Source: Algoriphagus sp. AGSA1
GTDB lineage: Bacteria; Bacteroidota; Bacteroidia; Cytophagales; Cyclobacteriaceae
Assembly: GCF_021390545.1 (NCBI RefSeq)
Contig: NZ_JAJUWR010000011.1
Coordinates: 1 to 64,000 of the forward strand
DNA length: 64,000 nucleotides
Direction: 5' to 3'
Positions 7,858 through 17,508 of this stretch are shown here, one piece after another. Below the pieces are notes generated by a model. It saw only the letters and a list, made by a program, of their open reading frames with translations. It was not told where the DNA came from and ran no database searches. Made by a program: the position numbers and the translations under genes. The stretch's first letter is position 1. Each line of letters opens with the position of its first letter.

Positions 7858-9456
7858 TTAATACTCTCCAAATTCAATCCCTATTAACCTTAGTTGATTC
7901 TTCATCGATTCTACTGCAATTAGAAATCTATTGTAATTTTTATTCTCCGGCTCGGTCCAACCAACCTCTGCATAAGCCAATAGACGGGGAAAAACCTGCT
8001 TTAACATTGCAGATTCAGACTTGGTATATTCTGTCCAAATTTGCGTGCCTAAACCTAGTATCTTAGAATGAAATTCTTTAGGCAGCCCTTCTGGTATGGG
8101 ATCAAATGCGTAAGACTTGGATAAGGGAAGCCTTTGGTAGGTATAATCTAGGTAAGTATCCCAATGGTTGGAATTGACTACATCGTAGCCATCCTTGGCA
8201 GCACCTTCCACCAGTCCCAGGTCTCCTTTCCAAAAATGAACAATTGATGATTTTTCCAATTTCTGCTTTGCTTTAGCAGCTGAGGGATCGCGTTCGTTAT
8301 GGATATCATGTCCCAGTATATCGTTCCATCCCATCATTCTTTTCCCTTTTGATGCCAAATAGGTAGAAATTTGATTGGTAAAAAAGATTTGTAAATCCAT
8401 AGGAGTAGATATCTCATTGTCATCCATAAATTCCCGAATAGAATCATTAGCCTTCCAAGGATTATAATTAACCTCATCTCCGCCAATATGGATTGCTTCT
8501 CCCGGAAATAATGAAACTACTTCGTCCAATACATCCCTGAGAAAATCAACCACTCTTGGGTCCGAGACGTTGAAAGAATCTTCCATCTTGCCAAAAGTAA
8601 CCGGAACTTCAGTTGTGGTACCTAAAGATCCAATCCATGGATATGCAGCTATCGCAGCCATAGCATGTCCGGGCATCTCTATTTCCGGCACAATTTCAAT
8701 ATGACGATCTTTTGCATATTGGATTATTTCTCTGATCTGCTCCTGAGTATAAAAGCCGGACTGTGGTTCCCCTACTCTTTCTGTGCTTCCACGTGCCAAT
8801 TGAGTATCTTTTCTTGTCCCTCCTACCTGTGCTAGTTTTGGATATTTTTTGATTTCTATACGCCATGCTTGATCGTCTGTCAAATGCCAGTGAAATACAT
8901 TCATTTTCAACATAGCCATCTGATCAAGCATCTTCTTGGTCAGCTCTTCACCCATGAAGTTTCTACAATCGTCCAACATGAATGCCCTCCATGAGAATCG
9001 AGGCTTATCGGCAATTTTCGTCTTAGGGATTAGGACTTGATCAGTTCCAACTTCGGCAAAAGTGGTTGACAATAGCTGCTTCAATGTTTGCACTCCATAA
9101 AATATACCGGTCGAAGTAGGCGCTATGATTTCTATAGACTGATCAATCGAAAGTAAATACCCTTCCCTTCCTAAAGAATCCGCCAAGCCCTCGTCCAACC
9201 TGAGCTTAATCCCATTACCATTCTCAACGATTGGGGAAGGTGTTCCGAAGCTAACTTTTAAATAATCTGATAAAAACTCCGCTTCTGTACTCAAGGATTC
9301 GGCTGCTACTATAGGAATTCCAGCCTTTAGCCCAAACTCACCTTGTAAATCGGTTTTACTTAAAGGATAGGGAATAATTTGTGCATTCAAATCCGAATAA
9401 GGGATTAACCCGACCATCCAAATCAAAAGAATTCCAAGTAAGCTGCTGTATTTCAT
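7858..9456 (-). CDS. Beta-N-acetylhexosaminidase, GH20
   Basis: A 532-residue exported enzyme that removes terminal beta-linked GlcNAc/GalNAc. A signal peptide covers about residues 1-25 (MKYSSLLGILLIWMVGLIPY). The GH20 N-terminal accessory domain follows (about 30-145), then the catalytic barrel with FHWHLTDDQAWRIEIKKYPK and the catalytic Asp-Glu pair in IHIGGDEVNYNPW. Late substrate-pocket Trp residues lie in VHFWKGD and LGTQIWTEY. It is the last gene of the minus-strand GlcNAc locus, 32 bp after nagA. Substrate-assisted catalysis via the acetamido group is the family mechanism. Confidence 0.93.
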   Translation of the reverse strand: MKYSSLLGILLIWMVGLIPYSDLNAQIIPYPLSKTDLQGEFGLKAGIPIVAAESLSTEAEFLSDYLKVSFGTPSPIVENGNGIKLRLDEGLADSLGREGYLLSIDQSIEIIAPTSTGIFYGVQTLKQLLSTTFAEVGTDQVLIPKTKIADKPRFSWRAFMLDDCRNFMGEELTKKMLDQMAMLKMNVFHWHLTDDQAWRIEIKKYPKLAQVGGTRKDTQLARGSTERVGEPQSGFYTQEQIREIIQYAKDRHIEIVPEIEMPGHAMAAIAAYPWIGSLGTTTEVPVTFGKMEDSFNVSDPRVVDFLRDVLDEVVSLFPGEAIHIGGDEVNYNPWKANDSIREFMDDNEISTPMDLQIFFTNQISTYLASKGKRMMGWNDILGHDIHNERDPSAAKAKQKLEKSSIVHFWKGDLGLVEGAAKDGYDVVNSNHWDTYLDYTYQRLPLSKSYAFDPIPEGLPKEFHSKILGLGTQIWTEYTKSESAMLKQVFPRLLAYAEVGWTEPENKNYNRFLIAVESMKNQLRLIGIEFGEY

Positions 9457-9488
9457 GGTATAATTAAAAGGATAACTTAAATATGGTA

Positions 9489-10646
9489 TTAGAGCGATGA
9501 ATAGACCAATTTGCCAGCTTTGAGGGTCTTTTTGATTTCCATTTTGCTATCTTTGTGTTCAAAGAGAATTAAATCCGCATTATTTCCTGCCTGGAGTCCA
9601 ATAGAACTCGATTTCTGAGTCAAATAAGAAAGTGGCTTAACGGATGCCATATCTATCGCTTGAGACCAGGTTGCCAGGTTTGCTTTAACAAGATATTCCA
9701 GACAGGATTTGAGGGAAGCTGCAGAGCCCGCTAGCAATTCGGGATTTTCCTGCATGCAAAGCCTTCCTTCTTTAGTCAACAACACCGTTCCCCCGATTGG
9801 GCTTTGATAGGTTCCTGCTGGTAAACCAGCGAATTTGGTGGAATCACTTACCAAGAAGGTGTTTTCCGGCTTTGTTTTCATAAAAACCTTCATTACTGGA
9901 TCCGGTAAATGAAACCCGTCAGACACAATGCTTGTCCAAAGTGAATCCATTGCCAGTTGATCCCAGATGTAATTTGGATGTCGAGGCAATAATAAATGGG
10001 CTGCATTTCCCAAATGCGTAGATAGACTCGCCCCTACTTCCACAGCATGTTTGATTTGAGCTGAATGGGCCGCAGTATGTCCGATGGCTACTTGAATGCC
10101 TTGCCCGACACATTTTTCAATCAACTCAGGCGCACCTTCATATTCTGGAGAAAGCGTGATCAGCTTTATTTTACCTTTTGCCACTTCTTGTAACCGAACG
10201 ACCATGTCCCAGTCAGGCTCACAAACAAACTCCAAAGGATGCGCACCACGTGGACCCGTTTCTCTGCTGATAAAAGGCCCTTCCAAATGAATCCCGGTAA
10301 CAGTGGCATTGATGAGTGTATCTTTACAGGCCTCAATAATTATCTTGATTGACTCCGATACAGCTGATTCACTGGCAGTGATAAGGGTTGGCATAAAAGT
10401 AGTCATACCGTTCTCCCATAATTTCTGGACAGAAAACACCACATCACTTACCTCCAACTCAGGTTCATTGAAATCTACACCCTGAAAGCCATTTACCTGC
10501 AAGTCCACCAGTCCCGGAGCTAGGATATAGGGAGTAAAACATTCTTTCAATTCTTCTATAGACCTGATCACACCCTGATCCAAATTAATCCGAATCGGTC
10601 GTTGGGTACGATAATGTAATCCCTCTATGGTTTTTTGCTCTTCCAT
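9489..10646 (-). CDS. nagA: N-acetylglucosamine-6-phosphate deacetylase
   Basis: Cytosolic amidohydrolase converting GlcNAc-6-P to GlcN-6-P and acetate. Motifs: LAPGLVDLQVNGFQGVDFNE, GIHLEGPFISRETGPRGAH (metal-ligand Glu), VAIGHTAAHSAQ and STHLGNAAH (metal His), SIVSDGFHLP, and FLVSDSTKFAGLPAG with the catalytic Asp. I place the start at ATG 10644-10646, one base after the symporter stop; an upstream in-frame ATG at 10668-10670 would overlap the symporter gene by 23 bp. Length 385 is normal. It supplies the substrate of NagB, encoded upstream in the same run. Confidence 0.93.
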   Translation of the reverse strand: MEEQKTIEGLHYRTQRPIRINLDQGVIRSIEELKECFTPYILAPGLVDLQVNGFQGVDFNEPELEVSDVVFSVQKLWENGMTTFMPTLITASESAVSESIKIIIEACKDTLINATVTGIHLEGPFISRETGPRGAHPLEFVCEPDWDMVVRLQEVAKGKIKLITLSPEYEGAPELIEKCVGQGIQVAIGHTAAHSAQIKHAVEVGASLSTHLGNAAHLLLPRHPNYIWDQLAMDSLWTSIVSDGFHLPDPVMKVFMKTKPENTFLVSDSTKFAGLPAGTYQSPIGGTVLLTKEGRLCMQENPELLAGSAASLKSCLEYLVKANLATWSQAIDMASVKPLSYLTQKSSSIGLQAGNNADLILFEHKDSKMEIKKTLKAGKLVYSSL

Positions 10647-10647
10647 A

Positions 10648-12120
10648 CTAGTCTTGATTCTGTAAGCCATTCATTAACTCCACAACTCCTTGATTAACTT
10701 TTCCCTGTTTGAAAACCCCTGACAAGACAAAGACCAAGAAGGAAACCAACGTAGGTGCTCCAATTTCCAGAGCCAGAGAATCTGTGGGAAAAACCTTAAG
10801 CAAAACAAAGGTGATGAGCCCGGCAAGAATGGATCCCATAGCTGAGCGTGCATCACTCTTTTTGAATGCGGGAAGCAAGCCCAGTATCATAGGAATTGCT
10901 ATCGGACCCAATAAAGCAGCAAACCAGGAAATCATCAAGCCGAAAACCCCACCAAAATGAGTTGAATTCAGTGCCGTGGCAATCGTGAGAACGGTAAAGC
11001 ACAAGGTAGTAATACGTGCTAAAGTCAATCCCTGACTTCTGGAAAACTTTCTGATTTGAGGAAACAAGACCGGCAAAATATCCCTACTGATTACCGCAGA
11101 GACCGTGTTTGAATCTGAAGCAGTCATGGATAATGTATTGGCAAAAAGTGAAGCCAAAATAAGCCCAATCAATCCTTTCGGTAAAAACTCCATGACCATT
11201 TTCCCATAGGACAGAGTAGGGTCCGCTAAGTTTTCAAAAAATACTGGAGCAGCAAACATGGGATAAAATAGGATCAAAGGCCAGGTAAAATAAAGAAAAG
11301 AAGAAAGCAGGGCGGCCTTCTTTGCGACTTTTCCAGATGTTGTGGAAATAAACCGTGTGGCTAGATTCCAGGTACCGCCACTGTAACTGAAGAAATTGAT
11401 AACCAATAATACGGCAGCGAAACCAGCAGTATAAGGAGCATGAAAGAACGCTGAATTCTCCTTTGGGAGCCGCTCCCAAAGGGTAAAAATACCTGAAGCC
11501 CCATCTCCTAATTTGTACAAGATCATCACAAACATGGTAAGGCCAGCCAGTAATTGAATAACAAATTGACCAAAGTCATTCCAAACGTCTGCCCAGAGCC
11601 CTCCAATAGTTATATAGATCAATGAAACAAAACCAACCAGAAGCACTCCAAAAGTAATGGAAGCCCCACTGAACACATTCAATAAAACTGCAATGGCCGC
11701 CAACTTCCCTCCTGTATCGAATACTTTAATAATAGTCCCTAACCAGGCTATCAGTTGCTGAGTGGGAAGATTATACCGGACCAACAGATATTCTGTCGGC
11801 GACTGTACACCAAAGTTTATGCGTAGCCTGGCCCATCTCGGTGCAATGGAAAATGCCGCCACTAAAACAGCTAGTCCCACCGTAAAGGCCCACCACACGT
11901 AGATCGTAAATCCATGGGTATAGGCTATCCCTGCATACGCAACAAATACCGCCCCGCTATAGCCAGACACATGATGTGAAATCCCGGAAAGCCACCATGG
12001 AAGTTTTCCTCCTGCTGTATAAAAATCCTCGGAATTTTTTACTCTGAAATATCCCCACAAGCCAATGGCCAGTAGCATGATAAAATACAGACTCAGTACG
12101 ATCCAGTCCAGCAGCTCCAT
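10648..12120 (-). CDS. Sodium:solute symporter (SSS family), probable GlcNAc importer
   Basis: A 490-residue protein of the SSS/SLC5 family with about 13 hydrophobic segments. It starts LLDWIVLSLYFIMLLAIGLW and shows the family segments FYTAGGKLPWWLSGISHHV, IAYTHGFTIYVWWAF and TIGGLWADVWNDFGQFV. It sits in the inner membrane and should bring a sugar into the cytosol with sodium. Position between the GH20-like enzyme (1-bp gap) and nagA makes GlcNAc or a short GlcNAc oligomer the likely substrate; this is inferred from context only. Confidence 0.88.
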   Translation of the reverse strand: MELLDWIVLSLYFIMLLAIGLWGYFRVKNSEDFYTAGGKLPWWLSGISHHVSGYSGAVFVAYAGIAYTHGFTIYVWWAFTVGLAVLVAAFSIAPRWARLRINFGVQSPTEYLLVRYNLPTQQLIAWLGTIIKVFDTGGKLAAIAVLLNVFSGASITFGVLLVGFVSLIYITIGGLWADVWNDFGQFVIQLLAGLTMFVMILYKLGDGASGIFTLWERLPKENSAFFHAPYTAGFAAVLLVINFFSYSGGTWNLATRFISTTSGKVAKKAALLSSFLYFTWPLILFYPMFAAPVFFENLADPTLSYGKMVMEFLPKGLIGLILASLFANTLSMTASDSNTVSAVISRDILPVLFPQIRKFSRSQGLTLARITTLCFTVLTIATALNSTHFGGVFGLMISWFAALLGPIAIPMILGLLPAFKKSDARSAMGSILAGLITFVLLKVFPTDSLALEIGAPTLVSFLVFVLSGVFKQGKVNQGVVELMNGLQNQD

Positions 12121-12121
12121 C

Positions 12122-13726
12122 TTACTTCAACTTGGCCAGTCGGTTGTATAGCACTTTAATCGGCAGCTCTCTCTGCCCATTAAGTTCCTTAATTTCTGAA
12201 TCATACAAAAAGCCGGAATTCAAAGCGGCAAACTCCTTACTCAATACCGTTGATTGATCTAAAATTGAGGTCAATTGCTTGGTAAGAGAGGATACAAGTT
12301 CTTGCTTGAATGCCGATGAATTATATAGCTCATCTACCTCTTTATAATCCAGATAAAGCATTCTTAATTTTGCCATCAGTTTGAAATGATCAAACTCATC
12401 TGCATGCTGACTCGGTTTCAATTTCAACAATGCATCGCTTACTTGTCTGAAGTTCTCCTTCACCTCCGACACATTCTTGCTTTTTTCAGGCTTAGCGTTT
12501 GAGATCAATTCTCTCTTGAACATTAGGAATTGAAATAGCTCCATAGATTCCTTTTCATTCAATCCAAATCTTTCAGTAGCATAATCCATTATAAATTCCT
12601 CCGGGTCATATTCCTCTGGGTTAGCCAAAGCATCTGCATAGCTGGCTATCAATATCCTAAACCCAGACATGGGATAAGTATTTCTGATCTGGACCATATC
12701 CGCTACGTCGTAGCCAACATCCCAAGTAAACCCATAAAGACCGGAAGTAGACCAGGAAGTCATTATCATTCCTTCATATTGACTAGCCCGGGCATAAGGG
12801 ATAAAATCACGTTGGTTATTAAAATGGGTAGACCAATTGGTCATGTACCAGTTATCAGGATGGCTTCGGATAGACGGTGCTCCCCAAAAAGTAAAACCCA
12901 AATCCTGCAGTTTGGAAATATCCCCAAAGTGATTGGTTTTCCAGCCGTAATTCCAATCCACAAAAACCGTCTCCTTAGGAAGCTCAGCTGCAGCCTCAGG
13001 ATATTTCAAAATTATATCTGCCCACATCAAAGGAATTTTGCCATTTTCGATAACCAGATCGGCGATCATTTTCATATGATCCACGAAAAGTTGGGACTTC
13101 CCTACTTCCTCTACCCGGGCACTACAGAGCTCACAATGCCCCAGTAAATACGTTTCATCCCCACCGATATGGATGTAATCCGAATTATGCGTTTCCGCCA
13201 AATCTTTAAAAAGCGATTGAAAAAGCACCTTACTCTCAGCTATTTTCATGGGACAAAGCTGGGAAATATCCTGTCTATCTTCTTTAAGAATACTGTACCT
13301 AGGGTTTCTTAGGATATACTCCACGTGCCCCAAGCTTTGCTGCAAGGGTACTACCTGTATACCTAAACGGTCACAGTAAGATATAAAGTCATCAATCTCC
13401 GCCCGACTGTATGAAAATTGGTTAGCGATGGTCAAATGTTCCTGAAAAGGATAAGTCGCTTCCCATTCCATCACCAGCGTATTCAACCCAAAATCTGCCA
13501 TTTGTTTGGCAAAATCTTTCAATGCTTCTGGGGTCATCACTTGAACACGTAGATCCAAATGGAAGCCTTTCACCTCAAAATCCTCATTCACCTCCTTTCC
13601 CTCCTTTCCCTTCAATTGTGAAAAACTATGAAAGGATAGCAGAAAATACAGCATACATAAAAGGTACCGGAAGAATGAAATGCTATTGGTAAATTTCCTG
13701 AGACGGAAGTATTGAGTAATTTCCAA
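12122..13726 (-). CDS. GH20-type hexosaminidase, second in the locus
   Basis: A 534-residue protein lacking the usual GH20 N-terminal accessory domain. Residues about 50-360 form the barrel with KGFHLDLRVQVMTPEALKD, IQVVPLQQSLGHVEYILRNP and the catalytic DYIHIGGDETYLLGHCELC. The C-terminal third is helical. Hydrophobic residues 19-37 ending SFHSFSQ look like a signal peptide. The frame opens with TTG (13724-13726); an ATG at 13652-13654 would leave a signal with almost no basic n-region, so the longer form is preferred. It resembles the hexosaminidase-D branch more than classical exo-chitobiases. It probably acts on different GlcNAc-ended glycans from the enzyme at 7858-9456. Confidence 0.82.
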   Translation of the reverse strand: MEITQYFRLRKFTNSISFFRYLLCMLYFLLSFHSFSQLKGKEGKEVNEDFEVKGFHLDLRVQVMTPEALKDFAKQMADFGLNTLVMEWEATYPFQEHLTIANQFSYSRAEIDDFISYCDRLGIQVVPLQQSLGHVEYILRNPRYSILKEDRQDISQLCPMKIAESKVLFQSLFKDLAETHNSDYIHIGGDETYLLGHCELCSARVEEVGKSQLFVDHMKMIADLVIENGKIPLMWADIILKYPEAAAELPKETVFVDWNYGWKTNHFGDISKLQDLGFTFWGAPSIRSHPDNWYMTNWSTHFNNQRDFIPYARASQYEGMIMTSWSTSGLYGFTWDVGYDVADMVQIRNTYPMSGFRILIASYADALANPEEYDPEEFIMDYATERFGLNEKESMELFQFLMFKRELISNAKPEKSKNVSEVKENFRQVSDALLKLKPSQHADEFDHFKLMAKLRMLYLDYKEVDELYNSSAFKQELVSSLTKQLTSILDQSTVLSKEFAALNSGFLYDSEIKELNGQRELPIKVLYNRLAKLK

Positions 13727-13746
13727 GGTAATAATTGGTTAAGTAT

Positions 13747-14526
13747 TTATGCTTTCTTGACGATGGTAAAAGTGTGATGATCAAGCTTGCTTACAGCAGA
13801 CTGGTTAAAATAAAATTTACAATTCAGATGGGTAGTCAGGATAGATGCAGGACAAGCTGTGCTGACTTCTTGAGTCAATGTATCATGTACCGCCTGACTT
13901 TTCTTTTCTCCCAATACTACACATACCATAGCCTTTGCTGCCATTAAAGTAGGAACGGTCAACGTAACGGCTTTAGTTGGAACATTTCCCAATTTGTCAA
14001 AGCACTTATCATTTACCTGTTGCACCCTACAGGCTTCTTCCAAATCCACTACTTTGACAACTAAGGGGTCATAGAAGTCCGCCACTGGAGGATCATTAAA
14101 TGCGATATGGCCATTTTCCCCTATACCCAAACAAACCAAATCAATTGATCCTTTGCTGAGCAATGCTTCATATCTGGAAAGTTCAGCAGCTATATCACCA
14201 TGGGTTTTGATCAAATGAACCTCTTTAAAAGGCACTTTTGAAAACAGCGTTTCTTCAAGGTATGATGCAAACAGTTCGGGGGCTTTTTCATCCAGACCGA
14301 TGTATTCATCCATATGGAATGCCACCAATTTATCCCATCGTATTTGATCTGATGAAGCCAAATAGGTTAGCATTTCTGTCTGTGAAGGGGCAGCTGCAAA
14401 AATCACTCTTACTTCATCTTGCTCTTCCTGCAAGTTCACAATGTACTTCTCTACTTCTTTCCCTGCAGCTATACCCGCAAGCTTTCGATTGGAAAAGACA
14501 TGAATGTCTTTTTGAAGGTCTATCAT
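13747..14526 (-). CDS. nagB: Glucosamine-6-phosphate deaminase
   Basis: Cytosolic isomerase-deaminase turning GlcN-6-P into fructose-6-P and ammonia. Characteristic segments are VIFAAAPSQTEMLTYLASS, VAFHMDEYIGLDEKAP (catalytic Asp) and DLVCLGIGENGHIAFNDPP (catalytic His region). At 259 residues it is of normal length. It ends the catabolic branch begun by NagA and links the locus to glycolysis. Start ATG at 14524-14526. Confidence 0.93.
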   Translation of the reverse strand: MIDLQKDIHVFSNRKLAGIAAGKEVEKYIVNLQEEQDEVRVIFAAAPSQTEMLTYLASSDQIRWDKLVAFHMDEYIGLDEKAPELFASYLEETLFSKVPFKEVHLIKTHGDIAAELSRYEALLSKGSIDLVCLGIGENGHIAFNDPPVADFYDPLVVKVVDLEEACRVQQVNDKCFDKLGNVPTKAVTLTVPTLMAAKAMVCVVLGEKKSQAVHDTLTQEVSTACPASILTTHLNCKFYFNQSAVSKLDHHTFTIVKKA

Positions 14527-14649
14527 TTTTATAATTGACAGGCGGGAAATCTATTCCAAGAAACTAGAACAAATAGTCCTTTGCCTTATTTAAGTTAATC
14601 TGAAGTCTGGTATTTTCAATAGCTTCATTCTTTTAGGAGAAATTCAAGC

Positions 14650-16089
14650 TCACTGAATATCCACATTTACCTCGAATGGATCCAGTTTGGCCCCAGCCCT
14701 ATCTCGTGCAGAAAGGACAAGTTGATCTTCGGAACCCTCACCATTGCTTATATACACAAGATTCATAACATTGATGTCATTTTGGGTAAACCGATCTCCT
14801 GGTTTGAGAATAGTAGCACCACTGATCAACCAACCATGTTGGGCAACTTCCTCCACCGTATAAATGATGTCATTTGCTGAGGCTCCGGTTACTTCCAGCA
14901 TTTCAGAATCCAAGGCCACACTTCCACCAGATTCCACAGTTATCCCGGTATTGGTTTCCAAGTCAAGGACACTGTTTCCAGTGGCAATGATGGCAATGAT
15001 CATGGGAGCCGGTAAAGTTTCATGTTCCTTAGAGGCAAAATCATTGGTTTCATCCCCTTTATCTTGCCCGTCAATCATCAAAGAAAGCTTTCCTCTATTA
15101 TCCAGGCTGGAGTAGAAATCTGTCAAATCAAAATTAAAGGAACTTACTTTTGTGGTGGTGATAGTTGATATGGGCGGATCAATTGGGCTGGTGGCGTTAT
15201 TCCAGTTCAAGCCCATCTCAGTCCATGTAGTATCAGGAATCTGATACAGGTTCATATCCAGATTTTTTGCATGGGTAAAGGAAACGCCTATTTCGAATCT
15301 CAGGTCCGTGATGACTCCTTCAGTGGGCAATTCATTCAAATCAAACATCAAATACGCTTTTCGGTCGTAATCCCCATCCCCTGTGACACTCTTCACTTTT
15401 AAGAGATTGGTAGAACCAAAATTGGTAGTTGCGGCAGCACCTCCATTGATATAGGTATCTGCCAAGGGGAATATTGTATCTGTTTTCACAGAAGGATCCA
15501 GTTCATCCAGATTAGAAGACGCTGCTGAAAAATACACTATAGAATTCACTATGTGGATCACTCCATTGGTAGGTTCTAAGTTGGAAGTAGCTATTTCCCA
15601 TTGCTTACTCGTCCCCTGATTGATCAAGCCAACAAAATTGGTGTTATGGGAAAGATACATCACCTGACCACTTTCTGTAGAATAACCAATCGGCAGGTTA
15701 CTTTCAAATAGTTCAGGATCGGTAAACAAAACCTTGTCCTCAACTATATGATACCTTAGTAAATTCTTTAAAATAGGTATGGGCACCTCCTCCAAACTAC
15801 CATAGGAATTTGCTTCCAGATACTCTTCAAATGCCCTGTCTGTTGGAGCAATAAAAGTCCTGGTTTGATCAGAACTGTATTGTTCAGAAAGACCAGTCAA
15901 ATCAATAGCGCTATGAAGCATGGAAAATGATTCTTGAGACTGAAAATAGTCCAAAGCAGATACCTCCAGCTTACCAGTTACACCCGAAGGTTGATATTCA
16001 AAATTCTCCTGGATGGTACAGCTGTAAAAAACAACACCAAAAAGGATGATGAATAAAGCTGCATTTATTTTTATAGGTAGACTTTTCAT
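14650..16089 (-). CDS. Surface lipoprotein with FAS1, DNRLRE and CSPG-like domains
   Basis: Residues 1-24 are a lipoprotein signal (FIILFGVVFYSC; Cys24). Residues about 45-190 form a fasciclin (FAS1) domain (DQTRTFIAPTDRAFEEYLEA, LLRYHIVEDKVLF, GVIHIVNSIVYF). Residues about 205-370 are a DNRLRE-type beta domain (DTYINGGAAATTNFGS, RKAYLMFDLNELP, WTEMGLNWNNATSP). Residues about 380-479 resemble a CSPG/cadherin-like repeat (GWLISGATILKPGDRFTQND). None is catalytic. Directly downstream of susD, it takes the slot of surface glycan-binding proteins in polysaccharide utilisation loci. A role in capturing GlcNAc glycans at the cell surface is inferred from position. Confidence 0.82.
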   Translation of the reverse strand: MKSLPIKINAALFIILFGVVFYSCTIQENFEYQPSGVTGKLEVSALDYFQSQESFSMLHSAIDLTGLSEQYSSDQTRTFIAPTDRAFEEYLEANSYGSLEEVPIPILKNLLRYHIVEDKVLFTDPELFESNLPIGYSTESGQVMYLSHNTNFVGLINQGTSKQWEIATSNLEPTNGVIHIVNSIVYFSAASSNLDELDPSVKTDTIFPLADTYINGGAAATTNFGSTNLLKVKSVTGDGDYDRKAYLMFDLNELPTEGVITDLRFEIGVSFTHAKNLDMNLYQIPDTTWTEMGLNWNNATSPIDPPISTITTTKVSSFNFDLTDFYSSLDNRGKLSLMIDGQDKGDETNDFASKEHETLPAPMIIAIIATGNSVLDLETNTGITVESGGSVALDSEMLEVTGASANDIIYTVEEVAQHGWLISGATILKPGDRFTQNDINVMNLVYISNGEGSEDQLVLSARDRAGAKLDPFEVNVDIQ

Positions 16090-16129
16090 TCCTTTCGATT
16101 TTTTCTATGAAACTTTAAAGCAGGAAACA

Positions 16130-17497
16130 TTAATTGTAAAATTCATTTTGAACCAAATTTGGATTTCTGTTAATGGCATCTTGATGAACAGGCCATACCA
16201 GGTTTGCTTCTTCACTTAATCCATTGATTGGCCCCATGACCTCCATTGCCTTTCCGGTCCTCACCAAGTCAAACCAGCGATGCCCTTCGTAGGAAAGTTC
16301 TATGAAGCGCTCATGTAGAATCGCTGACTCCAAATCCCCATACAGGGCTTCTGCGGAGGAGATATTCAGATTTTCCAGCCCCGCTCTAGTTCTTATCCTA
16401 TTCAATAAAGTCAATGCCTCTTCAACTTCCCCTAGCTGATTATGAGCTTCTGCTTTTAGCAAAATAATGTCAGCCAACCGCAGCATGACTATATTATTAG
16501 AAGAGGGAGCCGGACTTTCATCATTGAATCCCTCACCGAAGAATTTCCAGATTTTCCTTGGCTGGGCAGAGGTTACATCATAAATGAGTGCTTGCCTTTG
16601 GTCATTATCTTCGAAAGAGTTCCGGAAGGATTCACTTGGAAAAAAATTACTATCCGATCCCAATGCATATAATACCCGCATGGAATTGGTCTGCACTTCA
16701 TTATAGCCGATTTCAAATATGCTTTCTCTGGAGTACCCCTGCGTGAAAATATTTGACCATTCACTTATGGACACCAAAGAATAAAGCGAATTATCCAGTA
16801 CTTTTTCTGCCGCTGCAATCGCACTGGTATAATCTCCTCTCCACATGTAAAGCTGCACCAACAATGCATTGGCTCCGCCTTGAGTAATCAAATTTCTGTC
16901 TCGTTCACCCCCAAAACTTGCCCGACAGTTTTCGGCTGCAAACAAAAGATCTTGCTCGATTTGATCCAGGACTATCTCGACATCAGTCCGTGTATTAAAC
17001 AAATCCTGCTCTACACTTTCATATGGTTCCAAAATCAAAGGAACATCACCCCATACCCTGACGGCATAAAAATAAGATAATGCCCTTAATGCTCTGGCTT
17101 GCCCCAATAATTGCAAACCAAACTCTTCTCCTTCTTCAAATACCGGAGGAATGTACTTTATGGCATAATTGGCTCTACTTATAGTCTCATATAGATTGTC
17201 CCAACGGGCAGAATTTAAGGTTGGATTCAGATTATTTTCCTGCAGTAAAAAGGGATCTCCTGATTGGTTGGTGTTCACTGCATCAGCTCTTCCTTCTCCC
17301 CACATGGAGAAATTGAGAGAAAATGTAGATTGCGCAGCATCATAAACTCCATAGACTCCGGACTGTGCATCATTGGAAGTCTTATAAAATCCCTGGGCGG
17401 AAAAACTACTGACCGGATCTTTGTCCAACAGATCTTCTGAACATGAAAAGAAGATGAGTGTCAGCATTGATAGAAAGATATTCCTGCTAATTTTCAT
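16130..17497 (-). CDS. SusD/RagB-family nutrient-binding outer-membrane lipoprotein
   Basis: A 455-residue lipoprotein: signal FLSMLTLIFFSC with Cys19, followed by SEDLLDKDPVSSFSAQGFYK, the usual SusD beginning. TPR-like helices include LLGQARALRALSYFYAVRVW and ALLVQLYMWRGDYTSAIAAA. The RagB/SusD C-terminal core shows DIILLKAEAHNQLGEVEEAL and FIELSYEGHRWFDLVRTGKA. It caps the SusC channel and binds glycan at the surface. It lies 11 bp after susC and is surely cotranscribed. Confidence 0.95.
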   Translation of the reverse strand: MKISRNIFLSMLTLIFFSCSEDLLDKDPVSSFSAQGFYKTSNDAQSGVYGVYDAAQSTFSLNFSMWGEGRADAVNTNQSGDPFLLQENNLNPTLNSARWDNLYETISRANYAIKYIPPVFEEGEEFGLQLLGQARALRALSYFYAVRVWGDVPLILEPYESVEQDLFNTRTDVEIVLDQIEQDLLFAAENCRASFGGERDRNLITQGGANALLVQLYMWRGDYTSAIAAAEKVLDNSLYSLVSISEWSNIFTQGYSRESIFEIGYNEVQTNSMRVLYALGSDSNFFPSESFRNSFEDNDQRQALIYDVTSAQPRKIWKFFGEGFNDESPAPSSNNIVMLRLADIILLKAEAHNQLGEVEEALTLLNRIRTRAGLENLNISSAEALYGDLESAILHERFIELSYEGHRWFDLVRTGKAMEVMGPINGLSEEANLVWPVHQDAINRNPNLVQNEFYN

Positions 17498-17508
17498 AAG
17501 TAATAAGT

